Part shown: positions 35,271-42,570 of the stretch, piece after piece
Layout of the letters: each line of letters begins with the position of its first letter
How positions within the stretch are numbered: the first letter of the stretch is position 1
Source of the DNA: Acidobacteriota bacterium
GTDB lineage: Bacteria; Acidobacteriota; Polarisedimenticolia; JAPUKU01
Assembly (NCBI GenBank): GCA_027295505.1
Contig: JAPUKU010000089.1
Coordinates: forward strand, 1 to 48,042
Direction of reading: 5' to 3'
Length of the DNA: 48,042 bases
Made by a program: the position numbers and the translations under genes
Notes under the pieces: generated by a model
Seen by the model: only the letters and a program-made list of their open reading frames with translations
What the model was told of the DNA's origin: nothing
Database searches by the model: none

Positions 35271-36650
35271 TCACTTTTTCACGGCCTTCAGGGCCTGGGA
35301 TATTTCACGGCGTACGGCGGAGCCGAACAGGGATTCGGCCATCTCGATCTCACGCTCGATCAGCATGTCGAGTCCGGTTGCATAGCTGATAACTCCGAAG
35401 GCGAAGATATTGGTCTTGAGTGCATCCAGGTTGAAGCGGCCCTCGGCGTCCGGTGCCTCCCCGCTGAACAATCCGGGAAGATCTTTCTCCATGGTAGCCA
35501 GACAGCGCTGCACAATCTCCGGCGCTTTGTCGCCCGCTTTCGGCGCCAGTGTGGCGTAGAAGTGCCGGTGGCGTTCGTTGAACGAAGCGAGGCAACCCTC
35601 AATCTGGCATTCGTCCAGGGCCGCCGGCCTATCCTGTGGAGCGGCTCCGGCCTGCGGTGGAGCGGCCGGATCACCCTCCTCCTCCACGACCTCCAGCACG
35701 GGCTCGTTGTCTCCGGCGGCGCCCGATTCGGCGGGGGCGTCGCGTTCAGGCTGCAGCACGGGTATCGCCATCGTCATGCTGGCCGCGCCGGGCGGAGCCT
35801 GTGGCTGCGGGGATGCGGTCTGCGCTGGCGCCGCTGCCGGTGCACTTGCCTCCGGCTTGGCTGCCGGCGTTGCAGCCGCCTGAGGCGGGGCGGCGACAGG
35901 TACCTCGACCTGCGGAATCGCCCCGGCCGTGGGCGCCATCGAAGCCGGCTCGATCAGGCCGATGACCCGGAACGCCCACAGCGCCCTGCACACTTCGAAG
36001 TCAGCGAGCAGTCCGCGGCGGCAGAGATCCCGTACGCTCATCGGCAGCTCGAGTGTCTGAAGTAGAGCCGAGTGCTCCGTGCGCAGGGTCATCAGGTGCA
36101 ACAAATTCTCACGTCCACCAACAGCCTGATAGGTTGCATCGAGGCCGCCCACACCCCGGAGAACGCGGGACCAGCGCTGGATACGCTGGATGCCTCCCAT
36201 GATCACCTCCGGAGTGCTGAGCTTCAGTGTGATCACCTCACGGGAGGGGAGCTCTCCCTGCTCGAAGTTGTAGGTGCCGTCGGACCACAGGAAGACATCA
36301 AAGACAATCTCCTTGACCTGCTCGATGACCGCCTTGATGAGCTCCTCGGGCCGCAGGTGTCCCATTTCCACGAGCAGGGCACCGAGCCGCTTGCCCTGGG
36401 TCAGATTGACCGAGGCCTCTTCGAAGTGCTGGATGCGAAGCAGGCCCTTTCGCAGGAGCAGCTCGCCTAGACGGTCGTCCGCCCTGTTCGAGGTCGCGAA
36501 GATGATCCGTCCGTTCTGGACAAAGATGGTCTTGCTGGCGTCCTGTCGGTTGAGATGCAGGAGGCCGGTCTGGCGGGCGCCGCAAATGGAGGCCAGAAGT
36601 GCTGGCAGGTCAGTATCTTGGAGCTTTCCGCTGGTTGCTGGCTGGTTCAC
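35271..36650 (-). CDS. DUF4388 domain protein with Ala/Pro-rich linker
   Basis: The 459-residue cytoplasmic protein begins with a DUF4388 module: GKLQDTDLPALLASI, GLLHLNRQDASKTIFV, then GRIIFATSN and RLGELLLRKGLL. This module is common in myxobacteria, other deltaproteobacteria and acidobacteria, often fused to signalling domains. A low-complexity Pro/Ala linker runs from about 230 to 335, and a helical C-terminal domain of roughly 120 residues follows that I do not recognise. The start is GTG at 36650 with GGAGAA upstream. It sits between the heptose kinase and YfhO genes, so a regulatory role in envelope sugar handling is possible but unproven. Confidence 0.8.
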   Translation of the reverse strand: MNQPATSGKLQDTDLPALLASICGARQTGLLHLNRQDASKTIFVQNGRIIFATSNRADDRLGELLLRKGLLRIQHFEEASVNLTQGKRLGALLVEMGHLRPEELIKAVIEQVKEIVFDVFLWSDGTYNFEQGELPSREVITLKLSTPEVIMGGIQRIQRWSRVLRGVGGLDATYQAVGGRENLLHLMTLRTEHSALLQTLELPMSVRDLCRRGLLADFEVCRALWAFRVIGLIEPASMAPTAGAIPQVEVPVAAPPQAAATPAAKPEASAPAAAPAQTASPQPQAPPGAASMTMAIPVLQPERDAPAESGAAGDNEPVLEVVEEEGDPAAPPQAGAAPQDRPAALDECQIEGCLASFNERHRHFYATLAPKAGDKAPEIVQRCLATMEKDLPGLFSGEAPDAEGRFNLDALKTNIFAFGVISYATGLDMLIEREIEMAESLFGSAVRREISQALKAVKK

Positions 36651-36723
36651 GCCGTTCTCCGGGCAGTCCCTGACCCCCTCAACTTAGGATCTGAATAGCC
36701 GGAAAGCAATTCAGGTGAGCAGG

Positions 36724-37713
36724 TTAAGAGAGGGCGTCGAGGATCTCTTCGGTGCGGGCGACGGCTGTTCCGAGCTTACCGACCACTACCATTCCCGCCG
36801 CGTTCGCCAGGGCTGCGGACTCCACAGGCGAGGCGCCCGCGGCGAGAGCCGCGGTCAGCACGGCCACTACCGTGTCTCCAGCACCCGAGACATCAAACAC
36901 TTCGCGGGCTGTGGTGCGAATCCGGGTAACCGGTCCGTCCGGCTCAAAGACGGCGATGCCCGCCTCTCCAAGCGTCAGAACCACCAGCGGGTGACCGAGC
37001 TTCTCCTGGATCCCTCGACCGGCAGCTTCGATCTCAGCATCGCTCTCGACCTGCCGGCCCATAGCGCGAGCGGCCTCCCCACGGTTCGGGGTGATGACGC
37101 TCACCGGTTGGTAGCCTGAGAAGTTGCGCATCTTCGGATCCACGGCCACGATGAGACCGCGCTTGCGCGCTTCCGGCAGAAGATCCTCGAGCAGCCCCGG
37201 GGAGATTGCACCCTTGTCGTAGTCCGAAAGGATGAGAGCCTGTGCACCGTCCCACAGGGAGCGCACGCGTTTGCCGAGCGTGCGCTGATCTTCTCCCGAC
37301 AACCAGGTGTGAATCTCCCGATCGAAGCGCAGCATCTGCTGGCGGCCGGCGACGATCCGGCTCTTGACGGTGGTCGGCCGGGTGCTGGATTCGAGGATCC
37401 CCCGAATGGGGAGGCCCTGTTCCTTGAAGAGTGAACAAATACGACGTCCAGCCTCATCCTGTCCGACGACGCCGAGCGGCAGTGCCCGGGCTCCGAGCGC
37501 GGCCAGGTTGCGGACCACGTTCCCCGCGCCTCCGAGTGTGGCGTTCTCTTTGCTCACCCGTACCACCGGCACGGGAGCCTCGGGAGACACGCGCTCGACC
37601 ACACCCGAGATGGTGACGTCGAGCATCAGATCTCCGAGGACCAGGATCGGCTGGTTGCGGAACGATTCGATGAGGGCTTGCGCCCGTTTGCGGGAGAGCG
37701 TGGGTGACGTCAA
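36724..37713 (-). CDS. rfaE1: D-glycero-beta-D-manno-heptose-7-phosphate kinase (HldE domain I / RfaE1)
   Basis: PfkB/ribokinase-fold enzyme that phosphorylates heptose 7-phosphate at C1 on the way to ADP-heptose for LPS core. The 329 residues show the N-terminal LVLGDLMLDV and ERVSPEAPVPV, GGAGNVVRNLAALG, the substrate strand ILSDYDKGAI and the catalytic DVSGAGDTV with D280. The nucleotidyltransferase half of bifunctional HldE is missing, so a separate HldC/RfaE2 must exist outside the window. The start is TTG at 37713, read from a TTGA overlap with the preceding gene; no Shine-Dalgarno is visible, so coupling is likely. Confidence 0.92.
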   Translation of the reverse strand: MTSPTLSRKRAQALIESFRNQPILVLGDLMLDVTISGVVERVSPEAPVPVVRVSKENATLGGAGNVVRNLAALGARALPLGVVGQDEAGRRICSLFKEQGLPIRGILESSTRPTTVKSRIVAGRQQMLRFDREIHTWLSGEDQRTLGKRVRSLWDGAQALILSDYDKGAISPGLLEDLLPEARKRGLIVAVDPKMRNFSGYQPVSVITPNRGEAARAMGRQVESDAEIEAAGRGIQEKLGHPLVVLTLGEAGIAVFEPDGPVTRIRTTAREVFDVSGAGDTVVAVLTAALAAGASPVESAALANAAGMVVVGKLGTAVARTEEILDALS

Positions 37714-37901
37714 GATTCGGAGGAGGTGCGGGGCGGGTCGAAGGTTGCCTCCTCGATGAGCATGATCGGGATGTCGTCCTCAATCCGGTAGACGCGAGTG
37801 CACTTGTCGCATTTGAGGCTGTCACCACCTGCGGTGAGATGGACCTCCGTCTTGCAGACCGGGCAGGCCAGGATCTCAAGAAGTTTCGGGTCAAGCGCCA
37901 T
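37710..37901 (-). CDS. Trm112/YcaR (UPF0434) family zinc-binding protein
   Basis: Small protein of 63 residues beginning LLEILACPVCKTEVHL, with CPVC and CDKC as a likely four-cysteine zinc site and RIEDDIPIML at the usual place. Trm112-like proteins activate methyltransferases in eukaryotes and archaea; in bacteria the role is mostly unknown, though the gene is often near LPS (lpxK, kdsB) genes in Proteobacteria. Here it is coupled to the heptose kinase by a four-base overlap, in keeping with that association. Confidence 0.88.
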   Translation of the reverse strand: MALDPKLLEILACPVCKTEVHLTAGGDSLKCDKCTRVYRIEDDIPIMLIEEATFDPPRTSSES

Positions 37902-37933
37902 GTCTCATACCCTGATGAGTTTAACTCCACATC

Positions 37934-37963
37934 ACGCTAGCACGCTCGCTGCGGGAGTGTCAA
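37934..37963 (-). promoter_or_regulatory. Candidate promoter of the trm112-like/rfaE1/DUF4388/YfhO group
   Basis: A perfect TTGACA (37963-37958, minus strand) that overlaps the stop of the GNAT gene is followed after 18 bp by TAGCGT (37939-37934). The -10 is weak, but the TTGACA-18-TAG form is the same as in the mraZ promoter. Confidence 0.35.
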
Positions 37964-38439
37964 TGCGGTCCGTCGGACTGCAGCAGGAATTTCAGTTTTG
38001 GACCGGCGATCACGAATCCCTGGTGCCGGTAGAACTGGCGGGTGCGCAGCCAGCGCTCCTCCTCCGGTGTCGTGACCTCGATGCGCGTCCAGCCTCTGCT
38101 GCGGCCCAGCTCCTTCACAGCCTCGATCAATCTCGCGCCGATTCCGGAGCTGCGGTGCTCGGGTGAGACCAGCAGCTCATTGATGAGTCCATAGTGGCCG
38201 TTGGTGTAAATCGCGAAATTCTCCACCAAGGTCAGGACGCCGACAATGCCGTTGTTCTCGCTCCTGGCGGCGAAGACGTGAACGCGGTCGGCATTCATCT
38301 TCCAGGCGTCGAGGATGCGATCCCGATCCAGAGTTCCGAGTTCCTTCCCCTCTGCACCCAGTTCGTCGAGCAGTTTGCCGACCCATTCGAGGGCGATATC
38401 CGCCTGATCGATTCCCAACCTTTCGATGGTTACCTTCAT
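37960..38439 (-). CDS. GNAT family N-acetyltransferase
   Basis: The 159-residue protein has the GNAT acetyl-CoA motif in ELLVSPEHRSSGIGARLIEA, with the R-x-x-G-x-G loop, and the later FYRHQGFV strand-helix. Donor is expected to be acetyl-CoA; the acceptor is unknown. The open frame extends to 38658, but the added part overlaps the glycosyltransferase remnant in another frame. The ATG at 38439 (MKVTIERLGI) has AGGTG six bases upstream and gives the usual family length. Confidence 0.87.
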   Translation of the reverse strand: MKVTIERLGIDQADIALEWVGKLLDELGAEGKELGTLDRDRILDAWKMNADRVHVFAARSENNGIVGVLTLVENFAIYTNGHYGLINELLVSPEHRSSGIGARLIEAVKELGRSRGWTRIEVTTPEEERWLRTRQFYRHQGFVIAGPKLKFLLQSDGPH

Positions 38440-38491
38440 TCGTGCACCTGCTTCCCGGTCCGAGACGAGGATTCCGGCAACGTTCGTCTCA

Positions 38492-38868
38492 TCAAATGAA
38501 ACTCTTGACGGAATTCCAGCTCTCCTCAAAGCTGTTTCGAAACCCGCGTCCGACGAATATGGGCAGGTTGTTCTCGTAAGGGATGCAGTATCGGCAGCGG
38601 ATCGTTGCCGCCTGCGCGATCTCGGCAACCAGCCCGGTGTGTTCCTGCAGATCTCCACCCATGATGATGAAGACGGGGTGTTCCACGTCGCGGCGCTCCC
38701 AGCCCCAGATCCAGTAGTTGTTGTGGGGCAAGATGACAGGCGGAAGATCGCACTTTAGCTCGCGGAGGTGTTTGTGTAAAGGTGGATCAGTAGCTTGGCG
38801 CTCGCAAGACCGAACAGCGTCGTTGCTTCCAGCCGTGATTTCACGATCTTGGTCAAAGCATGTTTCAT
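38492..38868 (-). pseudogene. Remnant of a GT39/ArnT-like glycosyltransferase with the middle deleted
   Basis: Two pieces in different frames look like the two ends of a protein of some 500 residues. The 5' piece, from ATG 38868, reads about 37 codons with LFGLASAKLLIHLYTN, like the first helix of PMT/ArnT-type (GT39) enzymes, then hits a stop. The 3' piece (about 38775 to the stop at 38492) reads LPPVILPHNNYWIWG, PVFIIMGGD, CIPYENNLPIFVGRG and FEESWNSVK, the pattern at the C-terminus of these enzymes. The catalytic loops and most helices are absent. The ATG overlaps the stop of the GFA gene (ATGA), so the intact gene was probably co-translated. The C-terminal match is the stronger part. Confidence 0.65.
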
Positions 38869-39212
38869 GCTTCTGGCCAGCCTTTCCCATCAAACGGCTC
38901 GATCTTGATCTTCGAGAGATCGAATCCTTCCAGACAGCGCACGTTGATCTCCCACACCTCCGGATCCGACCGCGGATGGATAAACGTGTGGCAACCGCAG
39001 TGCTTACAGAAGTAATGCTTGGCGACATATGGGCGGTAGAGAGTGAGCGCCTCTTTCCCCGAGATTAACCGGAACCGTTCCGGCAGCACCTCGACGTACA
39101 GCATTCCTTTCCTGAAACACAGTGAACAGTTGCAGTCATCCACGACCGAGATGTTCGCATCGACCTCGAATCTGATGCGGCCGCAGTGGCAGGAGCCTTT
39201 ATAGGTTGTCAT
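38865..39212 (-). CDS. GFA/CENP-V family zinc protein
   Basis: Protein of 115 residues with the zinc-binding cysteine clusters of the family: GSCHCGRIRFE, DCNCSLCFRKG and FCKHCGCHTF. The family was named for glutathione-dependent formaldehyde-activating enzyme (Gfa), but most members, including short ones like this, have no proven activity, and spontaneous or other roles are discussed. No formaldehyde pathway gene (adhC/frmA, frmB) is near. Its stop overlaps the start of the adjacent glycosyltransferase remnant. Confidence 0.9.
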   Translation of the reverse strand: MTTYKGSCHCGRIRFEVDANISVVDDCNCSLCFRKGMLYVEVLPERFRLISGKEALTLYRPYVAKHYFCKHCGCHTFIHPRSDPEVWEINVRCLEGFDLSKIKIEPFDGKGWPEA

Positions 39213-39237
39213 CGTATATGCGCTACACGAGCTTCAC

Positions 39238-39253
39238 GCCGGGTCGTCCCGGC
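39238..39253. other. Tetraloop hairpin between divergent genes
   Basis: GCCGGG (39238-39243), loop TCGT and CCCGGC (39248-39253) form a perfect six-base-pair stem, 26 bases upstream of the GFA start and about 90 bases before the first heptosyltransferase. It may be a leader structure or a protein site; function unknown. Confidence 0.35.
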
Positions 39254-39342
39254 AGGGTTCCGCCATGTGACCCATTGTGCCCCAGATCGGCCCGGTGATC
39301 ATCTCTCACCCACGGAGGGCTCCGGGAGTAAAATGTGGCTTC

Positions 39343-40455
39343 ATGCCGGAGCACTCGGAGGGGATGATCCTCGCTCAGGGGGCGCGGGTTCTGGTGATCC
39401 GCCTGGGAGCGGTAGGGGACGTGGTACGTGCGCTCGCGGCGGTGGGGATCCTTCGTCGGAAGAGGCCGGACGTGTGGATCGGCTGGCTTGTCGAGAAGCC
39501 CTCGCGGCTGCTCCTCGAAGACAACCCGTCGGTGGACGAGGTGTTCGTGTTTGACCGGCGGGGATGGCGCAAGGCTGAGGGCATGTTGGAGCGCTGGCGC
39601 TGGCTTATGGGTGCCAACGCGCTGCGGAGGAGGCTGCGGATCTGCGGCTTCGACGCGGTGCTCGATCTGCAGGGAACGCTCAAGAGTGCGACCTGGGCCC
39701 TGGCTTCGGGCGCCCGCCGGCGGGTTGGCTTCGGTCGCGGCTGGGCGCGCGAAGCCTCCTGGCTTTTCGCTCATGATGGGGTGCGACCGGGGGCAGCGGC
39801 GCGCTCGAGGCTCCAGCAGTTCGTGGCGCTCGTGCGAGCTATCGGAATTGAGGAAAATCCCGCCCCCTCCAGCCTGCAGGTGACGCTTCCGCGTCTGGAG
39901 GATCGGCGCGAGGGAATCTCACAGTGGGTCAGCGAGCGCGGCTTTGATCGCAAGCCGTGGGTCATGATCTATCCTGGGTCGAGCCGCTCCCAGGAGTTCA
40001 AGCGCTGGCCGGCCCCCCGCTTTGCCGAGGTGGGAAGGCGCCTGGCCGCGCGCGGAGTCGGGGTAGTGATCGGCTGGGGTCCGGGGGAGGAAGAGCTGGC
40101 ACGCGAAGTCGAGGCAAGCTGCGCGGGAGGTGCCGTGCTGGCGCCGGCTGGAGACCTTCTGGATCTGGCGGCGCTCCTGGCCGCGACGCGGGCTTTCATC
40201 GGTAACGACAGTGGCCCTCTGCACCTGGCCTGGGCGGTGGGCACGCCAGTGGTGGGGATCTACGGGCCGACCGACCCGGAGCTCAACGCCCCGCCAGGAT
40301 CTTCGCATCGTGCACTGTATGCTGGCCCACCGCGGCGCCCGGGCGAGAGGCGTCCGCGCCGTCCGGTCTACCTGGATCAGATCCGGGCGGAGGACGTTGA
40401 AGCCGCTGTCGTCGAGGTGCTGGGCCTCTCCGGAGCGGTGGGGGCTCGGGCATGA
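39343..40455 (+). CDS. GT9 family glycosyltransferase, heptosyltransferase I (WaaC)-like
   Basis: Adds a heptose (or related sugar) from an ADP-sugar to the inner core of LPS at the cytoplasmic face. The GT-B fold shows VLVIRLGAVGDVVRAL, the mid-protein DAVLDLQGTLKSA and GFGRGWAREASWLF, the C-terminal YPGSSRSQEFKRWP, and the donor-site FIGNDSGPLHLAWAVGTPVVGIYGPT spread over about residues 285-310. The frame is open back to 39277. I take ATG 39343 (370 residues). An ATG at 39364 with GGAGG two bases upstream is nearly as likely. The stop overlaps the second GT9 gene as ATGA. Confidence 0.9.
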   Translation: MPEHSEGMILAQGARVLVIRLGAVGDVVRALAAVGILRRKRPDVWIGWLVEKPSRLLLEDNPSVDEVFVFDRRGWRKAEGMLERWRWLMGANALRRRLRICGFDAVLDLQGTLKSATWALASGARRRVGFGRGWAREASWLFAHDGVRPGAAARSRLQQFVALVRAIGIEENPAPSSLQVTLPRLEDRREGISQWVSERGFDRKPWVMIYPGSSRSQEFKRWPAPRFAEVGRRLAARGVGVVIGWGPGEEELAREVEASCAGGAVLAPAGDLLDLAALLAATRAFIGNDSGPLHLAWAVGTPVVGIYGPTDPELNAPPGSSHRALYAGPPRRPGERRPRRPVYLDQIRAEDVEAAVVEVLGLSGAVGARA

Positions 40456-41570
40456 GCCAGAACTTCGCAGGGATGCAGGGGCAGCCGATCGATCCGGCCG
40501 CCATCCGGCGGATCCTTGTGCGGGCGCCGAACTGGCTCGGTGACTGGGTGATGGCGACTCCGGCCCTGCGTGCCATCCGTGAGCGGTTCCGTGATGCAGA
40601 GATCGTGGTGCTGGCCCGGGGCGTGGTGGCGAGTGCGTGCGCCGGCCAGCCGGTTGTGGACCGGGTCGTGCGCTACGAGCCGCGTGGTGCGCACCGTTCT
40701 CTGGGTGCGCGCTGGGCACTGGCGCAGGCGCTGCGGCGGGAACGGTTCGATCTAGCGGTACTGTTTCCCCGCTCGTTCGAATCGGCCCTGTGGGCCTTGG
40801 CTTCCGGTGTCCGCTGCCGGTTGGGCCACCGGGGTGATGCCCGAGCCTGGCTTCTGACGCACCGGCTTCCAGCAGTCAACACGCGCGATCCCCGGCACCA
40901 TGTGGATCTCTTCTTCGATCTGGCGCGTGCGCTCGGGGTAAAGGAAGATCCCGGTCCAATCGAGTATGTGATCAGCGACGACGATCGCATCGCGGCCCGC
41001 GAGGCCCTGCACGAGGCCGGAGATGACGGAGGCGGCCCTTACGTTGCGATCCATCCGGGAGTGTCAAAGGCGCCGAGAGGGTGGCACCCAGAGCGCTGGG
41101 AAGCGCTCGCGTCCCGCATTACCAAGAAATGGGGAGTGCGCCTGCTTGTGCTGGGCGGTCCGGCCGAGGAGACCACGGCCGCAAAGATAGCCGGTGCCGC
41201 AGGCTCCCTGGGACTCAGCCTGGCGGGCAAGGTGTCCCTGCGCACGGCCGTGGCGCTCATCGGCTCGAGCCGGCTCCTCGTCGTGAACGACAGCGGCGCC
41301 ATGCATATGGCCGCCGCTCTCGGCGTTCCCGTGGTGGCGATCTTTGGACCCGGCTCACCGGTCTTGACCGGACCGTGGGTCCCTGCCCAACGCTTCGAGG
41401 TCATCACCCGTCAATTTCCCTGCTCGCCCTGCAAACAGCATTTCTTCCACGAATGCGATCCCGCTCCCAGCGGCAAACCCTACTGCATCGAGACAATCAC
41501 CCTCGATGAAGTGTGGGGCGCGTGCGAGCGCCTGCGCGCACGCACTTCACAAACTCAGTCCTGGAGTTGA
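40452..41570 (+). CDS. waaF: GT9 family glycosyltransferase, heptosyltransferase II (WaaF)-like
   Basis: Second ADP-heptose:LPS heptosyltransferase of the GT-B fold, 372 residues. The N-terminal RAPNWLGDWVMATPALRAI with FLDLAVLFPRSFESA-like strand (here FDLAVLFPRSFESALWAL), HPGVSKAPRGWHPERW and the donor motif VNDSGAMHMAAALGVPVVAIFG are those of WaaF. The C-terminal CSPCKQHFFHECD is a cysteine-rich stretch common in this subfamily. Coupled to the first GT9 gene by a four-base overlap and convergent with the LPS kinase gene 25 bases beyond its stop. Confidence 0.92.
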   Translation: MSQNFAGMQGQPIDPAAIRRILVRAPNWLGDWVMATPALRAIRERFRDAEIVVLARGVVASACAGQPVVDRVVRYEPRGAHRSLGARWALAQALRRERFDLAVLFPRSFESALWALASGVRCRLGHRGDARAWLLTHRLPAVNTRDPRHHVDLFFDLARALGVKEDPGPIEYVISDDDRIAAREALHEAGDDGGGPYVAIHPGVSKAPRGWHPERWEALASRITKKWGVRLLVLGGPAEETTAAKIAGAAGSLGLSLAGKVSLRTAVALIGSSRLLVVNDSGAMHMAAALGVPVVAIFGPGSPVLTGPWVPAQRFEVITRQFPCSPCKQHFFHECDPAPSGKPYCIETITLDEVWGACERLRARTSQTQSWS

Positions 41571-41595
41571 TGGTTTCCAGGCCGCCGGCCCGGTT

Positions 41596-42483
41596 TCAGG
41601 CGGCGCGGCGGGAGGAGGATTGCGTTCGCCAGAGAATCTGGTGCCAGCGGGTGTGGCGTGAGAATGTAGCGCGCCGCTTGAGAAGATAGGCGGCAAGCTC
41701 TTCATTCCCGGCGCAGTAGGCGCGCAGCCAGCGGGCCTGCATGAGCGGCGGCGGCGGCTGGTGCTGTGGGTGCAGCTTCACCGCCGATCGATACATACGG
41801 TGCAGAGCGTGCAGGCGCCGCGCCAGTGACAAGGGTGCACCGACGCGCACCGAATCGAAATCCAGAACGTAGACGGTCACCTGCCCGCCACTCTGAGTCG
41901 CGAGCAGGTTGGCGAGGTTCAGGTCCCGGTGATCGACGCCGGCATCGTGAAGGGCACGCACGACGCGCGCGCTCGCCTCGATCACCAGCCTGCGCCGGGA
42001 CCGCATGCCGCGCGGCACGCGAGCGGGCAGGCTGGCCCCGAGGTTGAGGGCAAGGCCGAGCGGCTCGGCACCGGAAACTTCCACGGACGCTTCGTAGATG
42101 TGATACCCGAAAAGGAAGGCTCGTTCAGCGGCTGCCAGGACAGAAAGCGGCACCGGCACGCCGGCGCGTCGGGCCGTGTCGCCTGCCGCGATGGCGTTGA
42201 GGGCCCGGCGCTTGGAGAAGTAACGTTTTCCGAGCAGTCGGCCCAGGAGGCCGCCGTGGTGGTACCCTTTGATCACCAGCCCCGAACCATCCGGCAACGC
42301 CGGCCGCTTGACGGCCAGCGTGCTGCGCCCGAAGGCAACCTCCCGAGCCCAGTAGTGGGTTTCCAGCCACTCTCCGATACGCTGAACCTGTATGCCGAGC
42401 AGCGCCTCCGCGTGGGACGGTCGCAGGTACAGATACATTCGGCCACGCCGGACGTGAACGAACTCTTCTGCGATGCTCTTCAT
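41596..42483 (-). CDS. LPS-core kinase (KdkA/WaaP/InaA-like)
   Basis: Eukaryote-like kinase-fold protein of 295 residues that would phosphorylate Kdo or heptose in the LPS core. Visible are a lysine-bearing strand (GLVIKGYHHGG, with GLLGRLLGKRYFSKRRAL after it), the catalytic loop GVDHRDLNLANLL and the metal-binding VLDFDSV. The HRDLNLANLL form is the one seen in Kdo kinases (KdkA) and WaaP relatives. Neighbouring heptosyltransferase genes agree. It stands alone between convergent and upstream genes and has a TATAAT box upstream. Confidence 0.88.
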   Translation of the reverse strand: MKSIAEEFVHVRRGRMYLYLRPSHAEALLGIQVQRIGEWLETHYWAREVAFGRSTLAVKRPALPDGSGLVIKGYHHGGLLGRLLGKRYFSKRRALNAIAAGDTARRAGVPVPLSVLAAAERAFLFGYHIYEASVEVSGAEPLGLALNLGASLPARVPRGMRSRRRLVIEASARVVRALHDAGVDHRDLNLANLLATQSGGQVTVYVLDFDSVRVGAPLSLARRLHALHRMYRSAVKLHPQHQPPPPLMQARWLRAYCAGNEELAAYLLKRRATFSRHTRWHQILWRTQSSSRRAA

Positions 42484-42532
42484 GTTCAGCCGTTCAATCT
42501 GCGAAGCAGGTCATCCATGTTTACAACCGTGA

Positions 42533-42538
42533 ATTATA
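42533..42538 (-). promoter_or_regulatory. Perfect -10 box upstream of the LPS-core kinase gene
   Basis: TATAAT on the minus strand (42538-42533), about 50 bp before the kinase ATG and within the 87-bp gap after the double glycosyltransferase gene. No good TTGACA-like box lies 16-18 bp upstream, so activity may need an activator or be weak. Confidence 0.35.
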
Positions 42539-42570
42539 CCGCGGTTGCGGCTCCAGCACGCGGGGTTTAG

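Noticed and set aside
41581-41604. GCCGCC/GGCGGC inverted repeat between the convergent waaF-like and kinase genes as a terminator
   Set aside because: Twelve-base loop, no T-run, and half of it lies in the kinase coding end; GC-rich coding sequence gives such repeats by chance.
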